The notes beneath the pieces were generated by a model, which had not been told where the DNA came from, did not search any database, and worked only from the letters and a program-made list of their open reading frames with translations. 64,000 nt of DNA, taken from Tolypeutes matacus. Taxonomy: Eukaryota > Chordata > Mammalia > Cingulata > Chlamyphoridae. The translations under genes were made by a program, and so were the position numbers. Of the stretch, positions 34,901 through 49,900 are shown one piece after another; position 1 is the stretch's first letter; every line of letters begins with the position of its first letter. The stretch is from positions 4,215,935 to 4,279,934 of the forward strand of contig JAKSZT010017954.1 in NCBI GenBank assembly GCA_026826555.1, written 5' to 3'.

Positions 34901-37900
34901 ACTGGAAACTCGATCTGTTTACTCTTGGATTCCTGAGGGCAGAACAAGGCCCTCACAAAGGCCTCTCCTGGGCATCCTGGGCGACGAGCCCCAGCCTGGT
35001 CAGAGCCCTGTTCTGGCAACAGACCTTAAAACCAGAGGGCAGAGGGGCAGCGGGAGTGGGTGTGGAGGGAGGGCCATGAACAGGTAAACCTGTCTAGCAA
35101 AATCCACCCGGTGGGATTTCAGATTTATGAACCAGATAAACGAGCAGAGGGACGAAAACTCCAATTGTCCACTGAATTTGTGGAGTGACCGACCACAGGT
35201 CCCCCATTAAAACCCCAGACAAAGGCCCTTCCTATGATCCTTTAGACTGGCAGGCTGGGTGCAGGGTATCACAGAAGCAAGACTGGAAGGGCAGGCTATG
35301 CTGCCTCCTCCAGTGATGGAAACCCTGTCCTGTGGCATGTCAGACACATGATCACAGAAGAGAGAAAGGAGCAGCCACCACCATGTGATGGAAAGCCAAG
35401 GAACCTCAAGGACGGGCTGGAGGGTGGCCCCAGAACGCTATAGCCTGTGGGAAGAAACAAGTCTTGCCGATATCTTGATTTTGGACTTCTAGCCTCAAAA
35501 CCAGGAGCCAATAAATTCCCATTGTTTAAGCTATTGTGTGGCATTTCTCATAGCAGCTCAAACTAAGACACGAGAGCTTTTTCAAAACACACATCTGAGG
35601 ATCTCACTCAAACACCTTCCATGGGTCCCCCTGACCACCAAGATGAGGCCAAATGCCTCGGCCCTGCTCACGGCACCCAGGGACTGGGCCATCTCCCTTC
35701 GGCCTCCTGACTGGCTCCTCCTGGGCATTGCAGTCCTGTGCTGTGTTCAGGTCCCTTCTCTGACTTTCATATATACTGAGCCCTCACCTGGCATATCACT
35801 TGCTGCACTCCCCACCCCGGGGCCATCCTTTGGCTCTCAGGGTAGCACCTTCACTGCCCCTTCCACTGGGGACCTGCCTCTGCACCACCCACCTCTCATC
35901 CCCACTGTTGGCACCTGCCTAGTGAGGTGCATGTACTACTGCTGAGTTTACCTGCCCCCCAACAATGCTGAGGGCCAGAGCAGGCAGGGACCAAGGCTCC
36001 TTCGTCCTTGCAACCCCAGCTCCTGGCACCAGGTGGGCTTCGGCAGTGTTTGCTGATTGACTGTCACACGCCTTGGGCATCGAGGGAGCTGCCCCTTGCC
36101 TGGAGGCCCACTGGGGGCTGGATCGGAGGGTGGGGTAGGAGGCAGAGGGGCAAACCACTGGTCCCTGGGGGCCTTGATCCCACCCCCTTCCTGGCCTCAG
36201 TTTCTCTAGCTGCTTGGGCAATTTCCCAGGTCTCTTCAGGGGCCATGATCCCACGCCTCCCCAGCATCTTATTACATCTGACCCACGTGTGACCATCGAG
36301 CTACGATAAGGAGGACTTAAAGTAAACGTCAGAAACAGGCCAAATCACAGGGAGGCCACAGAAGTCAGGCTGGTGGGTAGACGAGGGGAACAGACTGCAA
36401 GGGGGCACAGAGGAAACGTCCAGAATTCTGGTGATGCTCTCTTCCAGTTCTTGCCAAGTTGAGACTTCACCTAGCGGCTCGCTCATGACTCATGCACACG
36501 CCTGTTACTCCTTGAGGACTAAAGGAGAAGCGCCACTAGGGAGGCCGACGGGTGGAGGCTGAGGCTGAAAGTTCTTTCCTCTTTCCCTGTCTGGGTCACA
36601 ATCAAGCACAGATACTCAGTGGTCCACGGGCAGGTGGCATGCAGGGAGCTGAGGCTGTGTGGGGAGCAGCAGTGAGCAGGTGATCTGAAGATGGACGAGG
36701 AGAAAGGGTTCTACAATATACCCTGGCTAGCTTCCTAGACCCTGCATTCCCATAATTCCACAGAAGTAGCCCAAGCTCCCCCTGCAGAACTCGAGATTTG
36801 TGCAAGAGTTTGCCTGCCCTGCCTCGGTGTACCCAAGCCTTCTGCAAGGCCTGCCCGCTCCACTTGGGGGCTGGGAGGTAGCCCTGTAGCCACTCACCCC
36901 AGCACCCTGTACAGAGAAGAGGGGTCCCCCAAAAAACAAGAACACCAGACACCGGCACATGGAAACGTGGTAGGTAAGCGCCATGAAACGAGTAAGGGTG
37001 TGGGTAAAGGACAGCCTGGGGTGCCCAGGGAAGGGCCAAGGCTGCGAGGAACGGGAAGAGTTCCAGGCAGAGCAAACAGTACGTGCAATGGGACCCCAGA
37101 AGGAGGAGTACCCAACTCCAGGAAGAGAGGCATTTTGTGGCCATGTGGCTGAACACTCTCTACAGCAATGGGAATACAGAATATTTTCTATATTTTATAA
37201 CAGATTATCCAACAGCCAGACACCTTTTACATAATGCTCAGACAACCAAATGCAAACAAGCTATTGCCTAGGTGTGTATACATGTATATACACACACGCA
37301 TGAACATGCACACAGGACAAAAGTGCAAAAATAAAGGGAAAAATAAAGCTGGGTATATGGTGGTTCTTAAATGCTGTGGTTGTAGCTGGGGAGTGGCTTC
37401 CTGGGTGACTGTTAAACACACAGACGGAGCAGGATGCGTGTGGATTAATGAGAAATGTGCCATGGACCAAGGATTAGGATTAATCAAAGTCTCTGCACCT
37501 GAGGTCTGTTAAAAAAAAAAGTGCTGCATGTTCGAGGGTGACCTGGGGGTGGCAAGTGACAAGGCCGGACTTGTGCATGAAGAAGCTCCCTGTGGCTGTG
37601 GCGAGGATGCCTGTTCCTGCATCTCACAGCCGCCCTGTCCAATCTCTGAACTGCCCTCTCTGCCCCTGTTGGGGTGCCATCGTCTCTCTGTGGGGGGAGC
37701 TGGGCTTGGGGTCCGTCTGCTGCAGGCCACGGGATGGGCTGGGGTGGGGCAGGGGCTATTGGGACCAAAGCCTGGGAGACGGGCCGCGTCAGGTTGGCAT
37801 CGAGGCAGCCCGGGGCCCCTGACCCCCTCCAGAGGGGCACCCTCGGGGTGCGTGGAAGGATGGACAGGAGGGCCAGGAGGAGGCTTGCCCGGCCGTTGCG

Positions 37901-40900
37901 TGTGTGCGCGGTCAGCCCTGTCCACCTGGCACTCACTGTGGACACAGGCGGGCTGTTTCTGCAGGTGGCCCAGGGACAGGAGGTGCTGGGGGTGGAGAGG
38001 GGAGGGACCCCAGTCAAGGAGGAACCTGGAGCCCCCAGGCAGGGGTTACAGCTGAAAGGCCACAAAGGGCAGTGGCTGTGAGGGGCAGGTGAAGGGAACA
38101 GGAGTAAGAAAAATTGACGCAGACTCGCTTTTGCATGTTTAACCCCCAGGGACATTCCTCACTTTCTTGAGGAAACATGGGGGCTCCCCTGTCGATTTTT
38201 CCTCCTGGCACTTTGGGCAAAGAATAGTAGAGAAATGTTTTTTTCTGTACCCAAGAAGCAGGCTGGCATAGACCTGTCTGCAAATGGTGCCTGGTCTTGG
38301 CGTGGGAGCTCACTGGGACTGAGGTGACCCAGGGCTCCCTCCCGGCCCCAACGGCAACAGCTGCTACTCACCTCTGATAAACGGCTGCCACATGGGTCCT
38401 GAGTTGCAAGATTTTCCAATTTTCCAAGAAAAGCCAGAAATCCAGATTTTCAGGGTCTCTCCCTAGGCTTAAATGGTGGTGTAATTTTTAAGAAACACTG
38501 GGTGGGCCAAAGAAACCATGTCTGGCCAACAGAAACCCTGTTTTCCCTCCCAGAGTCCCATAGGTCTTCGTGGTCTTATGTCAGGGCGGCCAGTGTCCTG
38601 GATGGCAGCTGGAGTCTGTGTGCGTGTCCCTCGTGGGTCAGGGCCCAGAGCATGAGGTGGGGCCAAGCTAAGGGACTCGTGGGACCCCAGGCTCCCCAGG
38701 CTGCCTTCACGAGTAGGTGAAACCAAATGGGAACCAGATAAAACAAAAGTGGCCCATGACCCCTGGCCATCTGCCGCTCTGGGCTGCTCAGCACTTGCCG
38801 TTCCTACCTGGGGCGGCCCAACCCAGTACCACTGGCCTGGCCAGACCCTTGAGTGAAGTGCCCCTTGGGCCTGTCGGGCCGTCTGTCACCCCTCCTGGAA
38901 AGAGCTTCCAGCTGGGAGGCAAGAAGAAGCATGTGCCCCTCTTCCCTGCCTCACTGCCGGCACGCTGGTGACCCTGGCACGTCACGTGTCCCCCTATACC
39001 TACAGACCCGTCATTCCCCGAGCCAGAGCGCATGGCCTGTGGCTCCAGCTCCATCGAGCCACGGCCCTGTCCTCCCACTTCCCTGGGCCAAGCAGAGCTC
39101 ATAAAGGATGCAGACATGGGAAGGGGGCAGGGCACTCGGGGAGTGTTGGGGGTGTGGGGCTTGGGAAAGACATCCTGGAGGAGGTGATATCTGAGGTTTC
39201 CAAATGGAGCCCGATGAAATTCCTGACACCCTCACGTGGGGCGTACTGCTTCTTCTAGAGGCCCAAAGGGAGGGTCCCTGGGCATGTCCCCAGCATCTGC
39301 CCTCACAGGACGGCAAATAAGGCTCCGTGTGCCCCACTTCTCCCAATCCAGAACCAAGACAGCAAGCACTTAAACAAACCCAGCATTCTCTCTCACTGGG
39401 CCCAGATGGAACCTTCTAGAACAGTGCTGCCCAACAGCGGTCCTGGAGATGATGGAAATGGTCCATATCTGCACTGCCCAATAATGGTGGCCACTCCCCA
39501 CAATGGGGCACTTGAAGTGTGGCCAGCGCAGCTGAGGAACTGCAGTTTTAATTTTATTTAATTGTAATTAAATAGCCACATGCAGCTGGAAGCACCGATT
39601 TACACAGCACAGTTCTAGAACTTCTCAACCATCACTTGCTCAGATCCAGGCAGCCTCCACTTGAGACGAAGCCTACGGAGACCCTTGGCCTGCAGTCCCA
39701 GGTCCTGCCCCCACCTGGTCATGCTGCTGTGTTGAACCCCTAAGCCATCGGCCCTGGGACCAGCATTCCAGGCTCAGATTCCACCTGCAGCTCCCAGCTG
39801 TCAGGAACCTCAGCAAGGCCCTGGCATGAGGCAAGGGCTCAGGTTTGCTGCTCACATCACCACTCTCTTTAGGAAAAGTCTCCTCATTCGCTTTGCCCTT
39901 AGACGAAAATTTTTAGCGTTTATGTTGAGCACTTTTAATGAGCTCAACCCCCAGCCAGGAAGAAAGGGCAGGAAAACCCCTTAAGCCCTCTCCACAAGGG
40001 AATGGGGGAAATTGAGGCCCAGGACACGGTCTCATCCGTGGAAGAGGTGGACGCCAGCCCAAGGCCTGTGCTCCTTGCCTGTGTCCTTGCTGCCAGAGCC
40101 AGGAGGCCGGGGAAGGCTTGCGGAACATGGGGAAATGCCGGCTTCGCATCCTTCTTGAGCCTGGACCCGTGGGGAACTGACACTCGTGATGGTCCAACAG
40201 GACGACGCCACAGGTGACGGCTAAAGGGCTGGATGGAATATAATCCCAGGAACAAATGTGGAACAGGGAGGAAGCAGCACCGCTGGGTCAGCTGGCTAAT
40301 GGAAGGGGAGAGCACGGAGCACAGGGAGGCAAGGGGCTCCATGCTGGGCACGGAGACAGAGAGAAGGGGGCATTCTAGGGCAGGGGTCCATGGCAGACGC
40401 AGGTGTGGAGGTGGGAGGACACACGGCTGGCCAAGAGGGAAGGGGGCCGGGTCCTCACCCCCCTTCCTGCTCCATTCTGGTGGGGACAGAATCCCCCACG
40501 GCTGCCACAGGCCCAGTTGCCCTGATGCTCTGGGGCCTGGAGATGGCCTGCTGGAGCTGCACCCCAGGGGATCACGTAACCTCCGTTTGTCTTGGGCAAG
40601 TCATTTCCTTTTGCGACTCAGTTCCAATTCCACGAAATAAGTGAGTTGAACTAAAATAGATGTCAGGCTGGGCCCGGCCCAGAGCGGCTGAATATTTAAT
40701 GTGCCGCCTTTCTCGAATGAGAAGGGCAATGTTTAACCCAAACTGGGGCATCCCGGGTGAGGGGTCTGGGGGCAGGCGAGGGCGGGTGAGGGACTGCTTT
40801 GCCCCAGGCCTCCAGTCCTGCCCCTCCTTGGCCCTGCTGCAGAGAACCTGTCTGTCATCCTCCTCTTCAAGTGGCTGGGAGCCTGGGCCTCACACCCACC

Positions 40901-43900
40901 AGCCGCCCCAGGCCGGGGCTGACTGAGGTCAGCGCGAGGGCTTTGCTTACTAACAGCAGTGAGGTCGCCAGCCCCTGCCTGCCCCTTCCAAAGCACTTGG
41001 GTCGCCTGCCTGGGGGTCAAGCCACAGCTGACACCATCCCACAAACCCCTTACCCTGCCCCCTCTGCCCCACCCCCAATGCCCCACCCCAATAGTCAAGC
41101 CATTGACTGCCTGGAGCCAGAACTAGAGCCTAAAGTCAACCCAGACACCCATGGGTCCAGCTCCTCGCAAGCTAACCTTCCCCCAAAATGCCCGAGGACA
41201 CAGCATTTTATTTTGCTGTTTCTACCTGCCGTCACCCCTTCGAGCTGCCAGCAGCGTAGAGAAGGTCCAGCCGACCAGCCCTGCTCCAATCCCAGTGAGG
41301 AGGTCCAGGCCCAAGGGCCTTCTAGGGCCATGGCCAACATACCTGGGGCCCTATGCAGTGTTGCCAAGGCCCTTGGGATGGAGGAGGAGAGAGACAGAGC
41401 TTTACAAAAAGAGTTAGAGTCAACCAAACAGCAAGGAAAAACACAAAGTTTACAACCAGGCAGTCTGTGTGATCACCCCATTTTTGCAGATGAGGAAACA
41501 GAGGCCCCCAGAGGTCCACCCTTGCTGGATGCTGTGAGCTGGGAAGTGGACAGATCATGCTGCATGCATGACTAGTGAGGAGGGGAGGGGGGTGCCGGCA
41601 GACCCTCTGCCCGCAGATGGGGGATCCCGGGGTGGGCATATTCCAGGGCCCTCTGGGGGCCAAGGGGCCAGAGGCTGTCTACCCACCTCCCTGATTTGCT
41701 TGTGCCCGACCCCCCAGGACCGCTGGAACATTAGGCTCCTGGGAGCCCCTCTGCTGCCTCCACCCTCAGGCCCAGCCTCAGCACAGAGGACACTGGTCTA
41801 GAGCTGGAGTCTCGGATCAGAAGGCCTGGGTGGCTGGGACTGGGACAGATTTTCCAACATACCTGGAAGAGGGCGTGTGCTGAGCACGGGGTTGGGCAGC
41901 TGCTGGGGCAGGGGGGTGACAGTTCCTTCACCTGCATGTGGCAGGAAGGAGGGGGGCCTGGTCACAAAGATAAGCAAACGCCCAAACACACAGAGGCCCT
42001 AATTCTGGCAGGCTGCCTGAGGGTAGCGTGCTGTGGGGGCTAAAGACCTATGAAACCCTTGCTGGCTGCTGAGTGCCTGCACCCTGGTTGGGAAAGCAGG
42101 ATGAGCAGTGGTGGGTAACCCCAAACTAGAAGACAACCAAATGCCTTGGGGCAGTAGGGCCTACACGCACACACACACCCCAAATCACAGGCCACACAGA
42201 GGCGGACTTTTCACCCATCAGGCTGTTGAGCCACAGCTGTCTGATCAGGCGCTGGGCTGGGGAGGCTGGGGGAAGCTGGACACCCCCATGGGAGTGCAAA
42301 CAGCACCTCCTTTTCGGAAGGTGGCATCTATGAAAATGACAAGTACACACACTCTGACCCGGAATCCTGCTGCTAGGCATCTGCCGACAGCTATACTCTC
42401 ACGCGTGCGAGAGGAGGTCTGTGTGCCAAGGCATACATCCCAGCGATCATTGTGAAAAGGAGAAAAAATAAGGTTGGGAACAAACATCCACCCGTGGAGA
42501 CAGGCTGATCACTTCACAGTCACCTGTTCCATGGAAAACTGGGCGGCAATTAGAATAAAGGATCTGGAATCATCACCAGGATGAAGGCTGGCTGGAAAAG
42601 CCAGGCTGCAGAGCAGGAATAGCGAGGTTTAATACCAATTTACACTAAAAAAAAGGAGGGGATAATATAATACAGCCTATCTGCATATATGTACAGGAAA
42701 TATCACTAGGAATTTCTGAGAATCTGGCTACCTGTGGGGTTGGGAACTGGATTGTTGAACAATGGAGTGGCAGGGAGCTTTGTGCCTTTGGAACTTTGAA
42801 CCATGTTAATTTATCATTTATTCAAAAAGCAAACAAATGAAATTAAAAATAAGAAAAACAAAACTGAGAGGCAAAGAGGGCTTCCTGGAGGAGGCTGCAG
42901 ATTTGGGGTAAATAGAAGCAGGGAAACCAAGGTGAGAGAGAGGTGTACAGAGAATGTGTGGGATTGGGGTCAGACCCCAATCCCCTCCTCCTTCCTGCCC
43001 CAAGGTCCTGGGAACACCCCTGCCACAGCCTGATGCCCAAAGGGGGGTCAGAGGATAAGGGGGCTCCATGCCTCTACCAGTCTTGGCCCACCACATAGAC
43101 TGGCTGACACGTTACCCTGGAACCTATCCTGCTGCTCTGCCCCTCTCCCCAGCTGCTCTGCCCCTCTCCCCAGCTGCTAGAAGCTGTTGGGGCATGCCCT
43201 GAATTGACCTGGGCCCCATGGGGACGGATGATGAGGGATGGGACAGAAATCCCAATGCAGCTTGACCAGACACAATGTGGGGACACAAACGGCCCATACA
43301 GGCCTTCCTGAGCCCTCACCTGTACTCGGCTTAAAGACCAGTGCACCAGGGAGCCAGGGGGGTAGGCTGAGGGCAGGCTGCTGCCTACCACCCAGTCCAG
43401 GGGTACCAGAGGCGCAGGGAAGCCTTGCCGGTGACAATGGGCACTGTTTGCCAAGCACCTATCAGGTGACTGCATGGACACGAGGAGCTCACAAGATTCC
43501 TGCAGTATCCTGGGGTCGGCACTGCCATCCCGCTTTCCAGATAGGAAAACAGACTTCTTGAAGTGAAAAACCTTTCCAAAGCCAGCACAGTCAGAAAGGG
43601 GCAGGGGCAGGATTTGAACTCAGGTCTGCCACAACTCCAAGATATGTGCTTTTTCTCCTGGAAGGTTCCACTGCCCCCCACCTGACTGTCCTTCTGCTCA
43701 TCCTTGTGGTCCTAGATCCTGCCCGTCCTATGCTGTCTACTCTGTTTTCCCGTGGCCACCCGGTCAGGCCCTTCCCTGCCTTCCTTCCTCCCCACTCTGG
43801 CCCTGGGATTAGGGTGGAGCCTGCACAGAGCCCTCCGGCTCACATGGCCAGTCCTTCCTCCCCCCCCCCCCCGGCCACTCGGCCCAGGCCTCTGTGTGCC

Positions 43901-46900
43901 CCCACATGCCGTGCTCCCTTCTGGGACACCCTTCTCTAGCCTAAGCTCCCAGCTCAATCCCGCCTCTCTCTCCCTGACCCGCTGAGACTGTAAACAGTGC
44001 CTTCTCCCCGGACCTCATAATTAAGAGCTTGGGGGTCTGTCCCCCCACTCCACCCCCACCCCGACACCTGGAATGGCTCAAGTTCAGGGTCCGAGTCTGA
44101 TTCCTTGCAGGTCCCAGCACTGGGCCCTGGCCGAACCCGTGGGTAAAATGGAGGCCTCGAGGGTAGCAGTAACTTGGGCATAGAAGAACCTTCTGCACGG
44201 CACAGCCTCATCCCGACAGGCCTGATTTCCCGAGGGTGTGATGGGCAAGGCCCTTGGGAGGCCAGACGCCCAGGCACCCTGGACCACACACTTGCCCAAA
44301 TTGCTCCCTTGGCTTCCCTCCTTTGTGTGAGAAGTGACGAGGCTGCAGAGGGGACCTGCCCTCACAGGACAGGCGTGGCAAGGGGGGTGCCCTAGAATTC
44401 TACTTTCTATGGAAAGATTCAGGGGCCCTGGCTTTTGAGAGCACTGACACAGGGGATGGCTGCTAAGAGTCAGATGGTTCACAGGATACTTTAGGAACAC
44501 GACTGGTGAGCAAAGCGGGGCCTCAAGAAAGCAGGTGGGACTCTGGAGTCTTCCACCTTCTCCCAGCCCCAATTTCAGGGGGGTACTGAGGGCAGGGGGC
44601 CCAGAAGCACAGCCAGCCATGTTTGAGCTCAGGGCAGAGTCCTCAGCCGGGAGCCTCCCGTGGCACTGAGATTCCTGGGAGCGTCCTGAAGGAGGTTTCT
44701 GAGTCTCGGTGAGAATTTGCTGAAGGGCTAAGTACAGAGCTAGATTTAGCTAAAATGATTTAAAGACAATTTTTTTAAAGCTGCCCTTTCCGGAGCACCC
44801 GCCTGTACCAGATGCGGTGCGAGGCCCTGCCTGTACAAGGCGTCGTCTAAGCCTCATGCCACCATGAGGAAGGTCCTCACGCCAAGCCCATTCTGCAGAC
44901 GGGAAACTGAGGTCCAGGCAGGCGACATAACATGCCCAAGGTCCCAGAGCTTGAGGGACGGAGCTGGATGGGGATGGGAACTGACTCAAGAACCCCCAGC
45001 GTGGGCCCTACTGCCGTAGCCCTTGATGCCAGAACGAGCCCTGCTCCCAATCAGGGGCTAGACTGTCTGACCCCTCGAAGCCTCCTGGGATCTCCAGGGT
45101 AGGACGTGTGGTCAGGAGAGTGGCTCCTGGAGTGCACGGCCGAATGCAAGGCTAGCTGCTTCTCTCACTGAGTTATGTGCATCTGGGCAAGTTCCTCAGC
45201 CTCTGGGGCCTCAGTGTCCCCACCTGTGAAATGGGGGAGGACATACACCTACCACCACAATAATGCAGTCACAGCACCTGGCACTGGGCTTCCATCAGCA
45301 TCATCTTCATCACTAAGGCAGAGAGAGGACCAGGAAGGGGCACTGGGGGCTCTGGGGGCGCAGGAGCCCTCCTTTGTCTCCTGGGCTCCCCAGCCGCAGG
45401 ACGCTCCCCTAAAGGCTTCGAGGGGGCGGCTGGCCATTCTGTACCCCTCAGCGCTTCGTTTTCCCGGCCACCATGGACAGGTCCAGATCTGACTGAGGAC
45501 CAGCCCAGGGTCCTGCTCCCAGCCCCAGCAGCTCCTAATTGCGGCTCAACGGTCCTGCTCACCTTGCCCCCAAAGAGACGCCCCTCCCCCAACCCCCAGG
45601 GTCTCTTGGTGACCCTGAGGATCTGGCCTTGGGTGCTTGACTGCGTCCGTCAGTCTCAGTGTCCTGGAGGCTGAGCAAGGACTCGGCTACAAGGGGCCTG
45701 CTGTGTGCGGGGTCTGGGGCAGACCCTTATTTAATGGTACTCAGCCCTCAGAACCCCCATTTCACGGGTGAGGGCGGGGGCTTAGAAAGGCCTGGTAACT
45801 TGCCCAAGGACACACAGTGGGAGCCTGAGCTGCTGCGGGAAACACGCTTGCCTCCTGCGCAGGCGCCCCGAGGCCTGGACCCCCCCCCAGTTCACAGCAT
45901 CCAGGGAGCTCCCAGCAGGGTGAGGCATTCCTCTGCGGAGTTTGTAAAGGGACCAGGAGGGCTGACCTGCACACAGGCATAATCCATCCCAGGCCCTGCC
46001 CTTGGTCTCATTTAATCCTCGGCCTGGCCTGATGAGGTGGGTATTGTCACCTTCTCCACTTTTCAGTGGAAACTGACAAATAAAGGCAATTCACCAGGCT
46101 AATCAGGGCTGGGGGAGGGAGATGGATGGGAGAGGCTGAAGGGGGTGCTACTCCAAACAGCACAAAGTCTAATGAGTTTTTAGAAAGCAGCAGATAAGGC
46201 CCAAAGCTGGTTTTATTGCCTCTAAGCAGCTGCACTGCCCCGACCTGGCTTACCTCTAAGGCCCCTCAGAAGCCTGGCTCGGGAAGTGATAAGGCGGCCC
46301 TGACATTCCCACGTGACCCGCAGGGTCACAGGCCTGAAGGCAGCCTGTCCCCCGACGATGCCTCTCGCCCCCTGCTCTCAGCTGGGGTACTCGCAAAAGG
46401 GTCGTTTGGCCCAGGAAGGTCCAGCCTCGGTGGGTGCAAATTAGTTCAGGTCGTTTCACCCTGGGGTGTCCCTCCCACCCCGATCTGCTCCTGCTACAGC
46501 CAAGCTGTAGGTGGCTGGGAGGGTTTACCCCGGAGGTCACGGGGCTGGATGGGGACAGAGGGGGATCCCAGCAGGGAAGGGGAGGGGGGAGTCCAGCCAG
46601 ATCCAGGAGGGCCCACCCATCTCCTTTCCCGAGAGCCCTCCCCGCAGGCAAGTGAAGGCAGTGAAGCGGGGAGAAGGGGAGCATCCCAATTCCAAGTCCC
46701 ATCCCCACATCCAGTCAGGGTTCAAGATTCCTCTGCAGAGCTCCAAATTCCAAATCCCTGAGAAGAATGGGCTGTGCGGTAATAGGGAGAGACTCTTCCC
46801 AAAGAAATTCTCATTCTGTGCCACACCATTAAGCCGAGGGTCAAGGAGAAGGGCCTTGTCGGGCAGTCACCCTCATGCTCCCACAAAAGCTATGGCTGCC

Positions 46901-49900
46901 CTCTCCTTGGCCCAAAGGGGCGAGCTTGGCCCTGCGGGGGCTACGGACAGGCCAATGCGGGCCTCAGATGTACCCCTGATACGCAAGCCCATTCGAGCTG
47001 GCAAACAGCAACACCCACTTCTTGCAGGCTTGGCCTTCAGTGGGGCCAGTTTGGGAATGGGCCGGTGCCTCCAGGCTGCACAAAGCACGATGGCCTTGTG
47101 CCACCGCGAGGCCAGCTGTGGCCAGAGGAAGTCGAGGGGAGACCGGGCGGGTGAGACTCGGAGGCTGGGATGCAGGGTCTCGCGGGCAAGGCCTTGGAGG
47201 CCACGCTCGGAGGCCTGGACTGCATCCTGGAGAACGTACAGCGTGGGCGGGATGTGCTGAGATTTCTTTGCAGTCAAAGCACTCCTGCCATGTGCAGGGG
47301 GCGGGAGCCCCTCCTCCCGTGGGCGGCAGAAGAGATGGAGGGGACAGGGCGGACTTGAGAAAGATTTGGGAGCCAAGGGGAAAGGAGATGGACTGGACAC
47401 AGGGCAGGCAGGGCCTGGATAAATGCAGGGCGGCATCGGTGGGGTTGGGGGGTGGACCCAGAAGGAGGACGGAGAGAGAGTCTGGGGGGAAGGTGACGAG
47501 TACCACCTGGGACAGGCCGAGTCCAGGGGGTCCAAGCAACTCCAGGCAGAGCCATCCAGCGTGGGGAGCAGGGCAGGATCGCGGAGACCCGGCTCGCAGC
47601 AGAGACTCGGCACGCTCTGTGAGGCCGTTTGCTGGCATGCACACAGCTCGTTGTTCTGGGGAGCTGCTCTGCCTCCTGTCTGATGGAGGCTCTCCCTTCC
47701 TCGTCAGCCAGCCTCGCCTTTCCCCTCGGCCTGGGCCCCAGCAGTCCTCCTGGCTTGCCCAGCCTGAAAGAAAACCTCCCCTCCTGTGTTAGAAATCAGA
47801 ACGGGTCACCGCATCCTGCCTGCTCCAGAACAGACCTTCCAATGACTCGAAAGCAGCACGGGCCGCCGGGGCCCAGGGACAGAGGCCGCCCTGCCGACGG
47901 TAGGCACTGAGGCCTGCGCTAACATGGATGTTGGCGCTGAAAAACGCGCTTGCTCTGTGTCAGACGCCTAAGCCCTTGGCATACGATTGCCTACTTGGTC
48001 CTCACAACAGCCCGAAGAAGCTAATTATTATTATCCCCATTTTAAAGAGGAGGAAACTGAGCCTCAGAGAATTTTAAAAATTTGGCTAAGGTCGTATGGC
48101 TAGTAAGTGGCAGAATTTGGCTGAAAAACACTTTCTTTACTGTTATTTGCATACCATCTGGGAAATGACTCTTAAAATTGGATCTTCCTTCTAGAGTTAC
48201 CAGCAGAAACGACAGGACCGTGCCCATCTGAGAAGGGCTGGGAGTGCAGAACTGGGCCTGCACCCGCCTGCTACCTGCTGCCTCACTCAGTGCTGGGCAA
48301 ACACAGACAACCCTCTCTCCCCCTGGGAGGCTGTGGGTATTAAATGCTGGAGGGCGCCTAGTGGGGCCAGCCGGCACATAGTAGGCTTTCTTTCAGGGAA
48401 GACCTGCTGAGGTTAAACTTTGTCCTGCATCCATCCTCTCAGTCCCTGCACCTGTGACTTATGAACTCCGAAGGAAAAAGGCTAAACTTTAGAACGATTT
48501 TCCGCCTGCTGCCTTCACGACTAGAGAAAGGGAATAAAGCATGGCAGGGGGTGGGGGCAAAAAGGCAGGTCTAATGTAGAGGCCCGGAGGGCAGAGAGGA
48601 AAGTCCAAGGAGGCCTAGCCTGGTCTCTGTGGGGAGCTGCTGAGGGAAAATTAACCCTACCATGAAAAGAAGCACCCAGTCACTGGCCCAGAGTGGGGGC
48701 TGGCTGTGGAGGAAGGCATGCCTGGTCCCTACCCCTCCCTCCCTGGCAGCCTCACCTCAGGCTGGGTCCGCGAGGGAGGCCAACCTCCCCACCAAACACC
48801 TTACCAAGCTCCAGGCGCCGACTGTGTCCAGTGCTCCATAAATAAGAGGCACCCAGGAAAGGTCTCCGAGGGGCCAGAAGTGCCACCCCAGGGTCCTTTT
48901 CCCTCCTCACTCACAGGAGCACCTGCTCGAGGTTACACGAAATCCCCACAGCTTGGAACCAAGAGGACGCCAGGAGAGGCCCATGGTGGGCCAGGTGCTT
49001 TATCGGGGCCAGCACTTCTCCAGAATTCTATTTGCCTGTGAAGAAACCCAGTCTCCCGAAGGTCTGGTGCCCAGATGAGGGTCACCGGATGGCCCAACTC
49101 CTACCCACGCTGCGCTAGCTTGGTGGTTTACGACCTCAAAATCTGGAGCCAGAGGACCTGGGTCCAAATCCCTAAGGGTGCAGCCGTTGCTCCTCAAAAA
49201 GTAGAGTTAGTATCTGACCTGGCAATTCCACTTCTAGGTATGCTATACCCAAGAGAACTGGAAACGTGTCCCCACAAAAACTTGTACATGAGTGTTCCCA
49301 GCAGCATTTTTCATAAAAGCCAAAAAGTGGAAAGGGCCCAAATGCCCACCAGCAGATGAGTGGACACACAAGAGGTAGAGTATTACTTCATAATGTAAAG
49401 AAATGAAGTGCCGACACAGCCTACAACACGGACGAAGTGCACAAACATCACGCCAGACACAAGAGGCCACCCTGCAAGGTTCCACGTGTGGGCAACGTCC
49501 AGGCTAGGAAATGGGCAAGAAGAAAGTAGATTAGTGCTGGCCTACAGCTGGGGAAGGGGGCAATGGAGAGTGACTGCTAATGGGGAGAGCCTTTCTTTTT
49601 GGGGTGATGAAAATATTATGAATTAAGAGGCACTGGCTAGGGAAGCGGCTGTGGCTCAATCAGTAGGGCTCCCGTTCACCATATGGGAGGCCCCGGGTTC
49701 GGTTCCCGGGGCCTCCTGGTGAAGGCAAGCCCGCCCGCATGGCGTGGTTAGCTGACCCAGTGAGCACAAGCAGCAAGGGGGGGATAAATGAATAAATAAA
49801 TAAAATCTTTAAAAAAAAAAAAAAAAAAAAAAGAGGCACTGGCTGAGAGCTCTGGAAAGATACCAAATACCAATGAATCCTACACTTTAAAAGGGTGAAT

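Noticed and set aside
46511..47260. 249-codon + strand open frame and overlapping minus-strand frames of similar length
   Set aside because: Overlapping frames on both strands in GC-rich intronic DNA, with no conserved motif, splice logic or homology.
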